64,000 nucleotides of DNA from Tolypothrix sp. PCC 7910 (GCF_011769525.1 NZ_CP050440.1:7131501-7195500); one strand, 5' to 3'; positions 29,451 through 39,831 are shown, numbered from the stretch's first letter. Notes: generated from the letters alone by a model not told the origin. Numbers and translations are program-made.

Positions 29451-31217
29451 CTACATTCTTTCTAACACTTCAATTCCTAACAGCGATAAACCTAACTTTA
29501 AAGTTCTCTCGGTTAAATTACACAGAACTAAACGAGATGTCCGCAAAGGTTCCTCTGCACCCAAGACTTGCACACCTTGATTACGGTCATAAAACTGATT
29601 AAACTTCTTACTCAGTTCATACAAATATTCACATAACCGATTCGGCATTAAATCTTGTTCGACAGTATTAATTACCTCATCAAGTTGCAGTAAATATTTT
29701 GCTAATGCTAATTCTGTTTCATGTTGCAACAGAACTTTGGCATTATTTCCTAACTCTTCAAAGTTAATCTCACCCTTACGACTAATTCCTTGAATCCGCG
29801 CATAAGCATACAGCATATAAGGTGCCGTATTACCTTTTAAATCCAGCATTTTGTCGTAGCTAAAAATATAGTTACTGGTGCGGTTTTGGCTTAAGTCAGC
29901 ATATTTTACTGCACTGATACCAACTACAAGAGCAACTTTATTAACGAATTCTTCTGTTTCTTCTCGTTCCTCTTCTTGTAATCTCACTTTTAAATCTGCA
30001 CGCGCCCGAGAAACTGCTTCATCTAACAAATCCCGCAGCCTCACAGTATCTCCGGAACGGGTTTTAAATTTCTTCCCATCTTCCCCTAGCACCAAACCAA
30101 AAGGTACATGAACTAATTCCACATCTTCAGGAATCCACCCAGCTTTACGTGCTACCTGAAAAAATTGGGCAAAGTGATTTGATTGTCCAGCATCTGTGAC
30201 ATAAATTATCCGCTTGGCTTCATCCTTTTGAATCCGGTAGCGTAAGGCGGCTAAATCTGTTGTCGCGTAGTTATAACCACCATCAGATTTTTGCACAATC
30301 AAAGGTAAAGGTTCACCTTCTCTATTAGTAAACCCGTCCAAAAATACACACTGCGCCCCTTGATTTTCTACAAGTAATCCAGACTTTTCTAAATCTTCCA
30401 CAATTCCCGGTAGTAAGGGATTGTAGAAAGATTCGCCTCGTTCTGTTACTTGAACATTCAGCAAATCATAAATTACTTGAAATTCTTGTCTAGATTGTTC
30501 GCACAGCAATTTCCAAGCATGGATTGTATCTTCCGCCCCAGCTTGTAATCTGACAACTTCTTGTCTCGCTGTCTCTTGGAAAGCTTCATCTGCATCAAAG
30601 CGCTGTTTGGCTTTGCGGTAAAAACTCACCAAATCGCCAATATCTAAAGCATTAGCAGTCGTTAAAGCTTCTGGGTAAACTTCCCGTAAGTAGGCGATTA
30701 ACATCCCAAATTGAGTACCCCAATCACCCACATGGTTTAACCGCAAAACATCATGTCCCTGAAATTCCAAAATCCGGGCAATGCTATCACCAATAATAGT
30801 TGAGCGCAGATGCCCAACGTGCATTTCCTTAGCAATATTAGGGCTGGAAAAATCGACAATTTCGCGCTGGGGTGTTTTTGCTGTGGGTACACCTAATCGA
30901 GAATCGGCGTGAATAGCGTTGATTTGGGCTTCTAAGTATGAGGTTTTCAGCTTGAGATTGATAAATCCAGGGCCAGCAATTTCCGGTGCTTCGCAGATTT
31001 CCAATACATCTAGATTATCCGCGATCGCAGCTGCAATTTGTCTGGGTTGCTTTCCTAGCCTTTTACTCAGGGATAAAGCCACATTCGCCTGATAATCACC
31101 AAACTTAGGATTGCTAGCTGTCACCAAAATCGGATCTACTCCAGCATACTCAGCGCCAAACGCAGCCACCAAGGCCTGTGCAAATTGTTGTTTTAGTTTT
31201 TCTTGTGTAGCGTTCAT
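29451..31217 (-). CDS. argS: Arginyl-tRNA synthetase
   Basis: The 588-residue class I synthetase has an N-terminal Add1 domain (about 1-100), the HIGH-type signature [16 protein letters not shown] (about 125-140), [16 protein letters not shown], and the KMSKS-equivalent region [12 protein letters not shown] (about 378-390). The DALR anticodon-binding domain is C-terminal. It charges tRNA-Arg. Length is complete for cyanobacterial ArgS. The start follows no strong ribosome site, but [16 protein letters not shown] is a normal beginning. Confidence 0.96.
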   Translation of the reverse strand: MNATQEKLKQQFAQALVAAFGAEYAGVDPILVTASNPKFGDYQANVALSLSKRLGKQPRQIAAAIADNLDVLEICEAPEIAGPGFINLKLKTSYLEAQINAIHADSRLGVPTAKTPQREIVDFSSPNIAKEMHVGHLRSTIIGDSIARILEFQGHDVLRLNHVGDWGTQFGMLIAYLREVYPEALTTANALDIGDLVSFYRKAKQRFDADEAFQETARQEVVRLQAGAEDTIHAWKLLCEQSRQEFQVIYDLLNVQVTERGESFYNPLLPGIVEDLEKSGLLVENQGAQCVFLDGFTNREGEPLPLIVQKSDGGYNYATTDLAALRYRIQKDEAKRIIYVTDAGQSNHFAQFFQVARKAGWIPEDVELVHVPFGLVLGEDGKKFKTRSGDTVRLRDLLDEAVSRARADLKVRLQEEEREETEEFVNKVALVVGISAVKYADLSQNRTSNYIFSYDKMLDLKGNTAPYMLYAYARIQGISRKGEINFEELGNNAKVLLQHETELALAKYLLQLDEVINTVEQDLMPNRLCEYLYELSKKFNQFYDRNQGVQVLGAEEPLRTSRLVLCNLTERTLKLGLSLLGIEVLERM

Positions 31218-31400
31218 ATATAAATGTTATCTGTGACAGGCGTAATATGACTGTTGAAAGGTAGATACTCTCAGGAGCTTGACCATTTTATTTCACTCTA
31301 GTAACCCTTGGCTAATTTAACAACCCCCAAATATCACCTGGGAGTTGAGCATCAGGGATTGATTCTTGCTGACGATCGCCTTTCACAACTCCCGATAAAT

Positions 31401-32297
31401 TTATCTGTAAAACAAAAATCCGATACCAGCGATCGCTATTCCCACACCTGCGATCGCTCTCAAACTCACTTTTTCTCCCATCGCGATCGCAATAGGGATC
31501 ACAAACAATGGACTAGTCTGCAACAGCGTTGAGGCAATACCTACAGATGTCAGTTTAATAGCTGTTTGCTGCAACCAAATACCTAAATAGGTGCCACAAA
31601 AGGCAGCAAAAAAACTTGCTAAAATCACTCGTTTAGATTGCCAATAGGGATAAGGAAATGCAATCTGCTGGCGGCGAGAAAACCATACCCACACCAAAAT
31701 CGTCAGCACCCCGGCACTTAAACGCAAAACAGCAGCCCACAAGGGGGAAATAGTGCCATTGGCAAATGCCGCACGGGAAAAGACGGAACCTGCACTATTG
31801 GTGATGGCTGCTAACAAACCATAGCCAATACCTTGCCATAGATACCCTGAGTCAACCTCCTTTGTACTAGGGACTCGTTCTGTTACCACCCAAGCAACTC
31901 CCAAAATAGTCAGCAAAATTCCGCACCAAGCGTTGACATTGAGTTGTTCGTCGAGAAAAATTGCTGCTGCGATCGCTGTCATCGGTGGCGAAAGGGTTCC
32001 CAAAAGTAACACGCGACGCGCCCCTAAGTAATTGATCGCCGAGAGGAAAGCTGTATCACCCCAACCAATACCCACAGCACCGCTAAGAAAGAGTAGACCT
32101 ACAGATAAGGGAGCAATTTGGGGTAACAATTCGCCACTGATCACAATTGTCAGCAGTAAAAGCGCGATCGCAATTATTCCCTTTATCAAGTTCAGCTGTA
32201 TGGGTGGGATATGTTGCCCGACAAGACCATATACCACCGAAGCTACAGCCCATAAACCCGCCGCCGCTAGAGCCGCAAATTCACCCTGCCCATTCAT
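31401..32297 (-). CDS. EamA/DMT-family membrane transporter
   Basis: There are ten hydrophobic segments in two similar halves, beginning GEFAALAAAGLWAVASVVYG and, in the second half, LWQGIGYGLLAAITNSAGSVF, the usual duplicated EamA layout. I chose ATG 32297 (MNGQGEF) because the first EamA helix starts right after it; the open frame extends 13 codons further upstream to 32336. It is probably an exporter of metabolites or amino-acid derivatives, with substrate unknown. Many GCGATCGC sites lie near its 3' end. Confidence 0.82.
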   Translation of the reverse strand: MNGQGEFAALAAAGLWAVASVVYGLVGQHIPPIQLNLIKGIIAIALLLLTIVISGELLPQIAPLSVGLLFLSGAVGIGWGDTAFLSAINYLGARRVLLLGTLSPPMTAIAAAIFLDEQLNVNAWCGILLTILGVAWVVTERVPSTKEVDSGYLWQGIGYGLLAAITNSAGSVFSRAAFANGTISPLWAAVLRLSAGVLTILVWVWFSRRQQIAFPYPYWQSKRVILASFFAAFCGTYLGIWLQQTAIKLTSVGIASTLLQTSPLFVIPIAIAMGEKVSLRAIAGVGIAIAGIGFLFYR

Positions 32298-32388
32298 TAA
32301 GGATGGATTTAAAAAATTATTAAAAATAACCTGCACCCATGAAATAATGTTTAAAACTATCTAATAATATACTACTCAATTTAATAGA

Positions 32389-32421
32389 AAATTAGCACTC
32401 AAAGGTCGTCAGTGCTAATTT
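32389..32421. other. 11-bp inverted repeat in divergent intergenic region
   Basis: AAATTAGCACT is inverted as AGTGCTAATTT with an 11-base loop. It lies between the DMT exporter and the small gene at 32559 and could be an operator or a transcript hairpin. Confidence 0.4.
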
Positions 32422-32558
32422 GTTACTGAACCTTAATACTTAAGATATAAACACAAACTCTACTTTTTATGGATACAATATCAAGAAAATTTTAGTTATA
32501 ATTATTGCTATGAAAACTCAAACTTCCCTATAATTGATTAACAATTTGGAGGACTGGA

Positions 32559-32906
32559 ATGGCATACACTTTTAACATTGTAGGAGTATCGCCAGTTTTA
32601 CAGTTTTTTAATCATCAACTAAGCCTAAAAGAACCACAAAGTGATGGTGTCGAATACTTAGGTACGCATATTTGTACTTTAGATGCCTTCTTAGAATCTG
32701 TAGAAACAGTGCCAGATAAATGGAACTGGAATCTCGATCAAGTCGTAGATACTGTAATTAATTTCTGGATAAATAATTCCGAGAGTATTGACTATTGGAA
32801 GAAACGCTTAAGTGATGCTGGTAAGGATAATTTATTAGTAGCAAGAGTTGCAGATTTTGCCGCTTTACAAGCTGAGTTGGAATCCTTGCTGAAAAAAAAT
32901 TGGTAA
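32559..32906 (+). CDS. Conserved-looking small soluble protein, function unknown
   Basis: The 115-residue protein (MAYTFNIVGVSPVLQFFNHQ...) is acidic and rich in Trp and Leu, with no signal peptide or membrane segment. The start is supported by TTGGAGGA seven bases upstream, and a 17-bp hairpin follows 46 bases after the stop, so it looks like an expressed single-gene unit. Residues SVETVPDKWNWNLDQVVDTVINFW probably form helices. I do not recognise the family. Confidence 0.75.
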   Translation: MAYTFNIVGVSPVLQFFNHQLSLKEPQSDGVEYLGTHICTLDAFLESVETVPDKWNWNLDQVVDTVINFWINNSESIDYWKKRLSDAGKDNLLVARVADFAALQAELESLLKKNW

Positions 32907-32952
32907 ATATTTGGAAATTAATAAATATTTTGGTTGGCAAAATTCTCGATAG

Positions 32953-32990
32953 CAAATTAGAGTTGTTTAAGCCTAAACAACTCTAATTTG
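32953..32990 (+). terminator. Terminator-type hairpin after the 115-residue gene
   Basis: A perfect 17-bp stem, CAAATTAGAGTTGTTTA with its complement and loop AGCC, begins 46 bases after the stop codon. No T run follows, but the stem is very strong. Confidence 0.6.
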
Positions 32991-33029
32991 CATATCTATC
33001 TTGTTTCCAATACATAAATAGCAGCGTAG

Positions 33030-33056
33030 GATGCGTTAGCGATAGCGTAACGCATC
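33030..33056. repeat. Dispersed palindrome, second copy
   Basis: GATGCGTTAGCGATAGCGTA followed by ACGCATC, the same family as 29257-29283. Compensating changes (GGTGC..GCACC here GATGC..GCATC) keep the stem paired. Confidence 0.75.
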
Positions 33057-33408
33057 AGCTTACTGTGAATCTTTAAAGCGATCGCCTATACCTGGCTAAG
33101 TTCCGGTCTATTGAATTTTTCATCCTGTATCCTATATAATACTACGGCAACCTTATCAAAATATAGTATTTAAGTATGGAGCCAATAACCACAAGAGTTA
33201 ATTGGTTTACTTTCTATTATTGTCAAAAAATAATAAGCATTCTAAATTTATGGTTGCCTAAATTTAAGTAAACCTAAAATTTGGGCAAAATTAATCAGTT
33301 AGCTCAACTAAGTCAGCGCTGTGGACAGTCATGTTCAGTGCAAATCAGACTGGCAAACTTCAGCAATAAATCTCTGTAAAACAGGGTGTAAATACCAAAA
33401 AGGGACAT

Positions 33409-34728
33409 ATGGCACAACTTAATCAAGTAAATTCTGAAAAAAACAGGCTAAAGTTGCATTTTTTTCAGATTCCTTCTGCGCTTAAATCCGCAAATGTATG
33501 TTGTTTTGTAATTGGAGAAAGCGTATCTTTTTTTGGCTCCTGGATGACTCAATTTGCTTTAGTATGGATGGTTTATCAACTAACTAACTCAGCAATGTTA
33601 GTTGGGATAGCAGGATTTAGCAATCAAGCTACTGGTTTATTTATTACACCCTTGGTAGGAGTTTTACTAGACCGTTGGAACTTAAGATATGTTTTACTAA
33701 CTACACAGATAGTATCTATTGTTTTATCTGGAACTCTCACTTTTTTATGCATCAGTGAACAGATCACAGTTGAGTGGATTATCATCATTGGAATTCTTCA
33801 AGGAATTGTGAAAGCCTTTGATTTACCAGCTCGTCTGGTCACTATTCCTAGACTTGTTGATAACAAAGCAGATACTTATAGTGCGATTTCCATTCATTCA
33901 TTCTTAATTAATACAGCTAAGTTTGTAAGCCCCATGATTGCTGGTGCATTTTTGGCAAGAATTGGAGCATCTGCCTGCTTTTTGGTAGATAGCATTAGCT
34001 ATTTACCTTTTATTTCGGCAATTCTAACTGTCAAAATAAATTGTTTCTCTACTAAATCTATGTCGTCAAAATATAATATTTGGCAAAATTTAAAAGAAGG
34101 GTTTATTTTCGCTTACGAATTTCTACCCATTAAATATGTGCTAATATTACAAATTTTGATTTGTTTTATGGTGATGACCCATATAAACTTAATGCCAATA
34201 TTTACAAAAGAAATCTTAAATGGCAATGCTGAAACTATGGGATTTATCATGACAGCTTCGGCATTAGGCTCTATAGTAGCAGGTCTTTATTTAATACTTC
34301 GTAAACAAGCTATAGGCTTAGAAAAAATTATATCAATTTCTACGATAATTCTTGGTTTCAGTTTAATGCTGTTTTCTCATGCAAGCAGTTTAGAAATTTG
34401 TCTAGTGTTAATTTTTGTCGTCGGGATGACTAATACTCTAACTCTGGCTGCAATTAGCAATTTTGTGCAACTAGTGCTTGTAGATGAGAATAAACGAGGT
34501 AGAGTCACCAGTATATTCACAACAGGCTTTTTAGGAATTCTACCTTTTGGAAACTTATTTTTTGGTGCTTTAGCTAGCTATATTGGAGTTGCTAATTCCT
34601 TATTATTTGGTGGAGTTTGTTGCGCTTTGGGAGCTTTGTATTTTGTGAGGAAGTTACCACAAATCAAAAAAATATTACATCCCATCTATATAGAAACAGG
34701 TTTAATTCCTCAACAAAATGAAACCTGA
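33409..34728 (+). CDS. MFS transporter (MFS_3 / macrolide-efflux-like)
   Basis: The 439-residue protein has about 12 membrane helices. It shows the first-helix pattern GESVSFFGSWMTQFALVWMVYQLT and the loop LLDRWNLRYVLL (D-R-x-x-R/N-R type), as in the MFS_3 group that includes enterobactin and macrolide exporters. It probably exports small molecules, perhaps a siderophore or drug. No biosynthetic cluster is adjacent, so the substrate is unknown. A hairpin (about 34735-34762) follows the stop. Confidence 0.85.
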   Translation: MAQLNQVNSEKNRLKLHFFQIPSALKSANVCCFVIGESVSFFGSWMTQFALVWMVYQLTNSAMLVGIAGFSNQATGLFITPLVGVLLDRWNLRYVLLTTQIVSIVLSGTLTFLCISEQITVEWIIIIGILQGIVKAFDLPARLVTIPRLVDNKADTYSAISIHSFLINTAKFVSPMIAGAFLARIGASACFLVDSISYLPFISAILTVKINCFSTKSMSSKYNIWQNLKEGFIFAYEFLPIKYVLILQILICFMVMTHINLMPIFTKEILNGNAETMGFIMTASALGSIVAGLYLILRKQAIGLEKIISISTIILGFSLMLFSHASSLEICLVLIFVVGMTNTLTLAAISNFVQLVLVDENKRGRVTSIFTTGFLGILPFGNLFFGALASYIGVANSLLFGGVCCALGALYFVRKLPQIKKILHPIYIETGLIPQQNET

Positions 34729-34734
34729 TTGTGA

Positions 34735-34762
34735 TACAGCATTTCTCATTTAGATGCTGTAC
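34735..34762 (+). terminator. Hairpin after MFS gene
   Basis: TACAGCAT is inverted as ATGCTGTA shortly after the stop codon. This is a weak candidate, as no clear T tract follows. Confidence 0.4.
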
Positions 34763-34802
34763 CAATACGGTTCGGATAAAACAAATCGATTGATGTTTAA
34801 AT

Positions 34803-34834
34803 CCTGTAGAGACGCGATTAATCGCGGCTCTACA
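34803..34834. repeat. Dispersed palindrome AGACGCGATTAATCGCG family
   Basis: TGTAGAGACGCGATTAATCG continues to CGGCTCTACA and forms a near-perfect stem. Related copies lie at 38474-38539 and 44676-44710. Confidence 0.75.
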
Positions 34835-35055
34835 ACCCCAAAATCATGGCGAAAATTCTTAACCTAACCTTATTAAATGCGCGACAAAATTATATCGCGA
34901 GGTTTATGGGCATGGTCGTGCTCCTATGGGTATACTTTACTAAATCGGAAAATGCTATAAATTTTTTTAATTAAATTTATATCAACAAAACAGTGTGTTC
35001 ATTTTTCATTTTTCATTTTTCATTCAACTGCTTCAACCTAAAACATAAATAAATA

Positions 35056-35089
35056 GTGGAAGCAGATATCTAGTTATATCTGCTTCCAC
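35056..35089 (-). terminator. Terminator of the 38-residue membrane protein gene
   Basis: A perfect 14-bp stem (GTGGAAGCAGATAT and complement, loop of 6) lies 27 bases past the stop. It has a T-rich tail on the minus strand and a six-T run (35094-35099) on the plus strand, so it can act both ways. Confidence 0.75.
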
Positions 35090-35116
35090 ATAATTTTTTC
35101 AACAAAGTGTCAAATA

Positions 35117-35233
35117 TTAGAAAATGCCCAGAATAATGATGAAAGTTAACCCACAGAATGCTAGCAACGTGATAATCATAATATTTCCTATGCTGTGATC
35201 TATATGAGTCAAGTCTGGTGTATTGTTAGCCAT
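35117..35233 (-). CDS. 38-residue single-helix membrane protein, unknown
   Basis: The product starts MANNTPDLTHIDHSIGN and continues as one hydrophobic helix, IMIITLLAFCGLTFIIILGIF, ending one residue later. A polar N-terminus plus one membrane helix is the layout of small subunits of thylakoid complexes and of small regulatory membrane proteins, but I do not recognise the family. The strong terminator 27 bases downstream, on the correct strand, supports a real gene in an otherwise empty 1.3-kb region. No clear ribosome site is seen. Confidence 0.6.
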   Translation of the reverse strand: MANNTPDLTHIDHSIGNIMIITLLAFCGLTFIIILGIF

Positions 35234-36016
35234 AGTAATCGACCCAATTCAATTAATTTGTAATGTAATTATAGCTAGGCTGACTTAAGGTTTTTCAGGA
35301 ATAATTAAAAATTAATTTTAGTTTATCTAAGTACAATTTAAGAACTTGATTTTAAATTTTAATAATTAAGTTTTGTTGAGGATTTTGCTATTCAACTGTG
35401 TTTTGTTTCTGATTTATTTACTTCTTGATCCTGTCTAATCCAGTAACAGTGGAGTTTATCTGTATGAGGCTAACAAAGTTTGCCTGATTGCTTATACCTG
35501 ATAAAAATTAACTTAATGGATAGTGAATAAATCAATTATATTTAGTTATGAAACAAGAAGTTTTTGGCAGTACATCTCAATCTACAATCCCAAAAACAAA
35601 TACATTTTTATACTAATAAATAAAATACTTTCAAACCTTGTCCCACTCAGAGTAACAATTATGGCATCTGTAAAAAGTATGTAAATTTCTATGCCTTAAG
35701 TTAGAGTCAAAAGTACTTAGTAATAGATACTTTAAGTAAAGTATATAGGCTTGCCTCAGTACTATGAGGATATTTGCCTAGAAGGATGAAGTGTCAAGGA
35801 TGAAGTATGCAAAAGAATTGCTACGAGGCGTAAGGAAAGTAAGGTCAAAAATACCTTTCTGTGGGCTAGATTACAGCTTTGCGTCTATGTTACAAGCCTA
35901 TTCTTGTGCAATAAGTAGCTTAATTTTTCGCTGATACAGCGAGCTAATTTTAGACTTCATACTTTCCTTGACTTTACCCTGATGTTAAAAATACAAAATT
36001 ATCTTGTGGAGTTGCT

Positions 36017-38437
36017 ATGTCTGAATTGCTCCAAACACTCCTAGACAGCGAAGAAAAAAGCGATTTACGTTCCTTTATTAGTGAGTTACGTCATCAAGAA
36101 AAGAAATACTTTTTACGTAACGATATAATTAATGTTTATAGCGAGTATTGCTCTAAATACCAAAAATCAGAAGAGTTTTGCAGTTCTTCGCATTTAGCTC
36201 AACTAATTTTCTATACTCAAGAAATTATTCAAGAGGACTCCAACCTCTGTTTTATTATCCGCCCCAAGATTGCCTCTCAAGAAGTTTATCGCCTAACTGA
36301 AGACCTAAAAGTCGAACAAATGACTATCCAAGAACTATTGGATATGCGCGATCGCATAGTCAACAGATTTCATCCTAACGAAGGCGATTTACTAGAACTA
36401 GACTTTGGGCCGTTTTATGACTACTCTCCCACAATCCGCGACCCGAAAAATATTGGTAAAGGGGTAAACTTCCTCAACCGCTACCTCTCTAGCAAACTAC
36501 TCCAAGACTCCCAACAGTGGCTAGAAAACCTATTTAATTTTTTGCGCCTACATCAATATAATGGCGTGCAGTTGCTAATTAGCGATCGCATCAAATCACA
36601 GCAGCAGCTTTCTGAGCAAGTCAAGAAAGCACTCGCTTTTGTCAGTTCTCGCCCCAGTAACGAACCCTATGAAGAATTCCGGTTTAACTTACAAGCAATG
36701 GGTTTTGAACCGGGTTGGGGTAACACAGCGCAGCGTACCCAAGAGACTCTAAATATTCTCGATGAATTAATTGACTCTCCCGATCCCCAAACCTTAGAAG
36801 CCTTCATCTCTCGGATTCCGATGATTTTTAAAATCGTCCTCGTGTCTCCCCACGGTTGGTTTGGACAAGAGGGGGTATTAGGACGACCCGATACCGGGGG
36901 TCAGGTGGTTTACGTCTTAGATCAGGCCAAGTCTCTAGAAACGCAATTACAAGAAGATGTCAGATTAGCAGGTTTAGAAGGGCTAAACGTCCAGCCCAAG
37001 GTGATTATTCTTACCCGGCTCATACCCAACAGCGATGGTACTCTTTGTAACCAACGTTTAGAAAAAGTCCACGGGACAGAAAACGCCTGGATTTTACGCG
37101 TACCTTTGCGGGATTTTAATCCTAATATGACCCAAAACTGGATTTCCCGGTTTGAGTTTTGGCCTTATTTAGAAACATACGCCATTGATGCTGAAAAAGA
37201 ACTGCGCGCAGAATTTCAAGGTAGACCTGACTTAATTGTTGGTAACTATTCTGATGGTAATTTGGTGGCGTTTTTACTAGCACGGCGGATGAAAGTTACC
37301 CAGTGTAATATTGCCCATGCTTTAGAAAAATCGAAGTATTTGTTCAGTAACTTGTACTGGAATGATTTGGAGGATAAATATCACTTCTCCTTACAATTTA
37401 CTGCCGATTTAATTGCCATGAATGCTGCCAATTTTGTGATTAGCAGCACCTACCAAGAAATTGTTGGTACACCTGATAGTGTGGGGCAGTATGAATCTTA
37501 TAAATGCTTCACCATGCCGGATTTATACCATGTTGTGAATGGCATTGAATTATTCAGTCCGAAGTTTAATGTAGTACCGCCCGGGGTTAATGAAAATTAC
37601 TATTTTCCCTACACCCGGACTCAAGACCGAGTAGAGAGCGATCGCCTACGCATTAAAGAAATGCTGTTTACTTTAGATGACCCCTCACAAATCTTTGGTC
37701 AACTTGAAGATCCCAACAAACGCCCACTCTTCTCAATGGCCCGTTTGGATCGGATTAAAAACCTCACAGGTTTAGCAGAATGCTTTGGTAAAAGTCCAGA
37801 ATTACAAGAGCATTGTAACTTGATTTTGGTAGCAGGCAAGTTACGTGTAGAAGAATCAAGTGATAATGAAGAAAAAGACGAAATTGTCAAACTTTATCAC
37901 ATTATTGACCAGTATAATCTCCACGGTAAAATTCGCTGGTTAGGTGTGCGTTTATCTAAAACTGATTCTGGAGAAATTTATCGTGTAATTGCTGACCATC
38001 AAGGAATTTTCGTTCAACCTGCTTTGTTTGAAGCCTTTGGTTTAACAATTTTAGAATCAATGATTTCTGGGGTACCCACCTTTGCTACACAATTTGGTGG
38101 CCCATTAGAAATTATTCAAGACAAAGTTAATGGATTCTACATCAACCCTACAAATTTAGAAGAAACTGCCGATAAAATTATCGAATTTGTTACTAAGTGT
38201 GAACATAATCCTGACTATTGGCAGACTATTTCTCAGAAAAGTGTTGAACGAGTCTACAGCACGTATACATGGAAAATTCACACAACTAAGCTGCTTTCTT
38301 TAGCTAGAATCTATGGTTTTTGGAACTTTAGTTCCCAAGAAAAACGAGAAGATTTATTGCGCTATATAGAGGCTTTATTCTACTTAATATACAAGCCGAG
38401 AGCGCAACAATTATTAGAGCAGCATCAGTATCGTTAA
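36017..38437 (+). CDS. susA: Sucrose synthase
   Basis: The 806-residue protein has the N-terminal sucrose-synthase domain (about 1-260) and a GT-B glucosyltransferase domain. VSPHGWFGQEGVLGRPDTGGQVVYVLDQA is near residues 277-305, MARLDRIKNLTGL near 573, and the E-x7-E motif EAFGLTILESM near 675. It catalyses reversible sucrose cleavage by UDP or ADP, and in heterocystous cyanobacteria SusA feeds carbon to nitrogen-fixing cells. The length equals that of Nostoc/Anabaena SusA. A GGAG ribosome site precedes the ATG. It is monocistronic. Confidence 0.97.
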   Translation: MSELLQTLLDSEEKSDLRSFISELRHQEKKYFLRNDIINVYSEYCSKYQKSEEFCSSSHLAQLIFYTQEIIQEDSNLCFIIRPKIASQEVYRLTEDLKVEQMTIQELLDMRDRIVNRFHPNEGDLLELDFGPFYDYSPTIRDPKNIGKGVNFLNRYLSSKLLQDSQQWLENLFNFLRLHQYNGVQLLISDRIKSQQQLSEQVKKALAFVSSRPSNEPYEEFRFNLQAMGFEPGWGNTAQRTQETLNILDELIDSPDPQTLEAFISRIPMIFKIVLVSPHGWFGQEGVLGRPDTGGQVVYVLDQAKSLETQLQEDVRLAGLEGLNVQPKVIILTRLIPNSDGTLCNQRLEKVHGTENAWILRVPLRDFNPNMTQNWISRFEFWPYLETYAIDAEKELRAEFQGRPDLIVGNYSDGNLVAFLLARRMKVTQCNIAHALEKSKYLFSNLYWNDLEDKYHFSLQFTADLIAMNAANFVISSTYQEIVGTPDSVGQYESYKCFTMPDLYHVVNGIELFSPKFNVVPPGVNENYYFPYTRTQDRVESDRLRIKEMLFTLDDPSQIFGQLEDPNKRPLFSMARLDRIKNLTGLAECFGKSPELQEHCNLILVAGKLRVEESSDNEEKDEIVKLYHIIDQYNLHGKIRWLGVRLSKTDSGEIYRVIADHQGIFVQPALFEAFGLTILESMISGVPTFATQFGGPLEIIQDKVNGFYINPTNLEETADKIIEFVTKCEHNPDYWQTISQKSVERVYSTYTWKIHTTKLLSLARIYGFWNFSSQEKREDLLRYIEALFYLIYKPRAQQLLEQHQYR

Positions 38438-38473
38438 TTTGGCATTGGTCATTTGTCATTGGTAATTTTGTAT

Positions 38474-38539
38474 AAATGCGATTAATCGCGTCTCTGCCAT
38501 TTTTGTACAGACGCGATTAATCGCGTCTCTCCAACTCTT
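38474..38539. repeat. Two tandem copies of the GCGATTAATCGCGTCT palindrome
   Basis: ATGCGATTAATCGCGTCTCT is followed 10 bases later by TACAGACGCGATTAATCGCG. The second copy with flank (38505-38539) is identical over 35 bases to 44676-44710. Confidence 0.8.
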
Positions 38540-38541
38540 GA

Positions 38542-39087
38542 CTAAATTGTCAACTCACGCCATGTTCTATTACCAACAATTCCATCTACTATTAAACTCC
38601 GCCGATTTTGAAATGCTTTGACAGCCGTCTCTGTTAATGGCCCAAAAACCCCATCAACTCGCATTCCATAACCATGAGAAATTAACAACTTTTGTAAGAC
38701 TCTAACCGAACTTCCTGAGCTACCAAAGCGAATAATTGGTAATTGATTACTATAATTTCTAACTCTGGCTTTAACTCTCATACTGTCTGCAATTACAGTC
38801 TGATAATTTTTATCAACTAGAGTTTTTTTATTAACATTAAGTGATGGCGAAGTAGCGAAGGAAGTCCCATCTGTCTCCATAAATTCTGGTGGCGTAACTC
38901 GAGCAGCTATAATTACCTGCGATGACTGCTCTTGTATGGAATTTTCCAAGCCATTTTCTATATGAAGTGGTTGCTGCTCCGGTAAACTGGGCAATGATGG
39001 TTGTCCTGTTGCTAACACGCCTGTCATCAGCAGGCCAATTTCACTCATTCTTGTTCTTTGTACTAACACCGATATTCCCTTTGACAC
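38542..39087 (-). CDS. Peptidoglycan-binding domain protein
   Basis: The 181-residue protein has a C-terminal PG_binding_1 domain (about 110-181: LPIIRFGSSGSSVRVLQKLL, DGVFGPLTETAVKAFQN, DGIVGNRTWRELT). The N-terminal part (about 12-35, IGLLMTGVLATGQPSLP) is only weakly hydrophobic, so export is possible but not proven. No catalytic domain is present; it probably binds cell wall. It has a short paralogue at 39574-39831 on the same strand. Confidence 0.82.
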   Translation of the reverse strand: MSKGISVLVQRTRMSEIGLLMTGVLATGQPSLPSLPEQQPLHIENGLENSIQEQSSQVIIAARVTPPEFMETDGTSFATSPSLNVNKKTLVDKNYQTVIADSMRVKARVRNYSNQLPIIRFGSSGSSVRVLQKLLISHGYGMRVDGVFGPLTETAVKAFQNRRSLIVDGIVGNRTWRELTI

Positions 39088-39573
39088 ATCAATTTGTGAT
39101 TATTCCGGAATAATGCATAGGGAAAAGTCAAAAATCTTGTTAGGAAGTTTTCTTTAAAGTTTCTTACTATTTGCATTAAAAATATGCTAAGAACACAACA
39201 TTCTTAAGCGCTAAAAATTTAAGAAATTGACGCTGAACTTATATTATTCATGAAGGAATATTATATACGCAGTTAATCCTGATATTTTACAGTATGTATT
39301 TTAGAGGATTATCTAAAATTTATACTAAGTAATTATTGCTTGTTTGACGTGCGGTTAGTTGATGGTTAATAGCTCAATTTTTAATTTTTCTACCAAGTGA
39401 AATTAGAGATATAAATAACTGTCGTGAGTTGCTATAAACTCAAAATAAAAATGCTTAATATCTGAGTATATTTGTGTTTGTAAATAATTAGGAAAATACA
39501 AATATACTCAGATAAATTTACACAGAGATAAAGAATTACCGATATGTTATTTTTCTACGCGGTTAATGGCTAT
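39088..39573. other. Intergenic region between two peptidoglycan-binding genes; no gene seen
   Basis: The AT-rich stretch contains the hairpin at 39459-39514 and no plausible coding sequence. Confidence 0.55.
39459..39514 (-). terminator. Hairpin downstream of the 85-residue gene
   Basis: A perfect 17-bp stem (TATCTGAGTATATTTGT and complement) with a 22-base loop lies 60 bases past the stop at 39574. Confidence 0.5.
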
Positions 39574-39831
39574 TTAAGTTAACTTACGCCAAGTATTAGA
39601 ACCTACTATGCCATCAGCTTTGATATTTCCTTGGTTCTGAAAAGCCTTCACAGCAGTCTCGGTTAATGCACCAAAGACTCCATCAATTTTCACAGAGTAA
39701 CCATTACCTAATAACAGCCTTTGTAAAACTCTCACTGCATCACCTGAATCGCCAAAACGTAGAGTTGGCAAACTGAGGTTAGCAGTACCGCGTGCATTTA
39801 AAGGCTGTGATGGATTGGGAGGATTTTGCAT
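39574..39831 (-). CDS. Small peptidoglycan-binding domain protein
   Basis: The 85 residues are almost only one PG_binding_1 domain (LPTLRFGDSGDAVRVLQRLL, DGVFGALTETAVKAFQNQG, DGIVGSNTWRKLT). It is highly similar to the C-terminus of the 38542-39087 product and has no obvious signal peptide. It probably arose by local duplication. The start MQNPPNPSQP gives a short Pro-rich lead. Confidence 0.8.
   Translation of the reverse strand: MQNPPNPSQPLNARGTANLSLPTLRFGDSGDAVRVLQRLLLGNGYSVKIDGVFGALTETAVKAFQNQGNIKADGIVGSNTWRKLT

Larger units (their letters stand above)
32907..33408. other. Intergenic region with terminator hairpin and palindrome; no gene seen
   Basis: The 500 bases between the small gene and the MFS gene hold the hairpin at 32953-32990 and the dispersed palindrome at 33030-33056. 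No coding sequence is evident. Confidence 0.55.
34835..36016. other. Long intergenic region upstream of susA; only one small gene seen
   Basis: Apart from the small membrane protein at 35117-35233 and its terminator, I see no coding sequence. The last 250 bases should contain the susA promoter; I cannot mark it securely. Confidence 0.55.
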
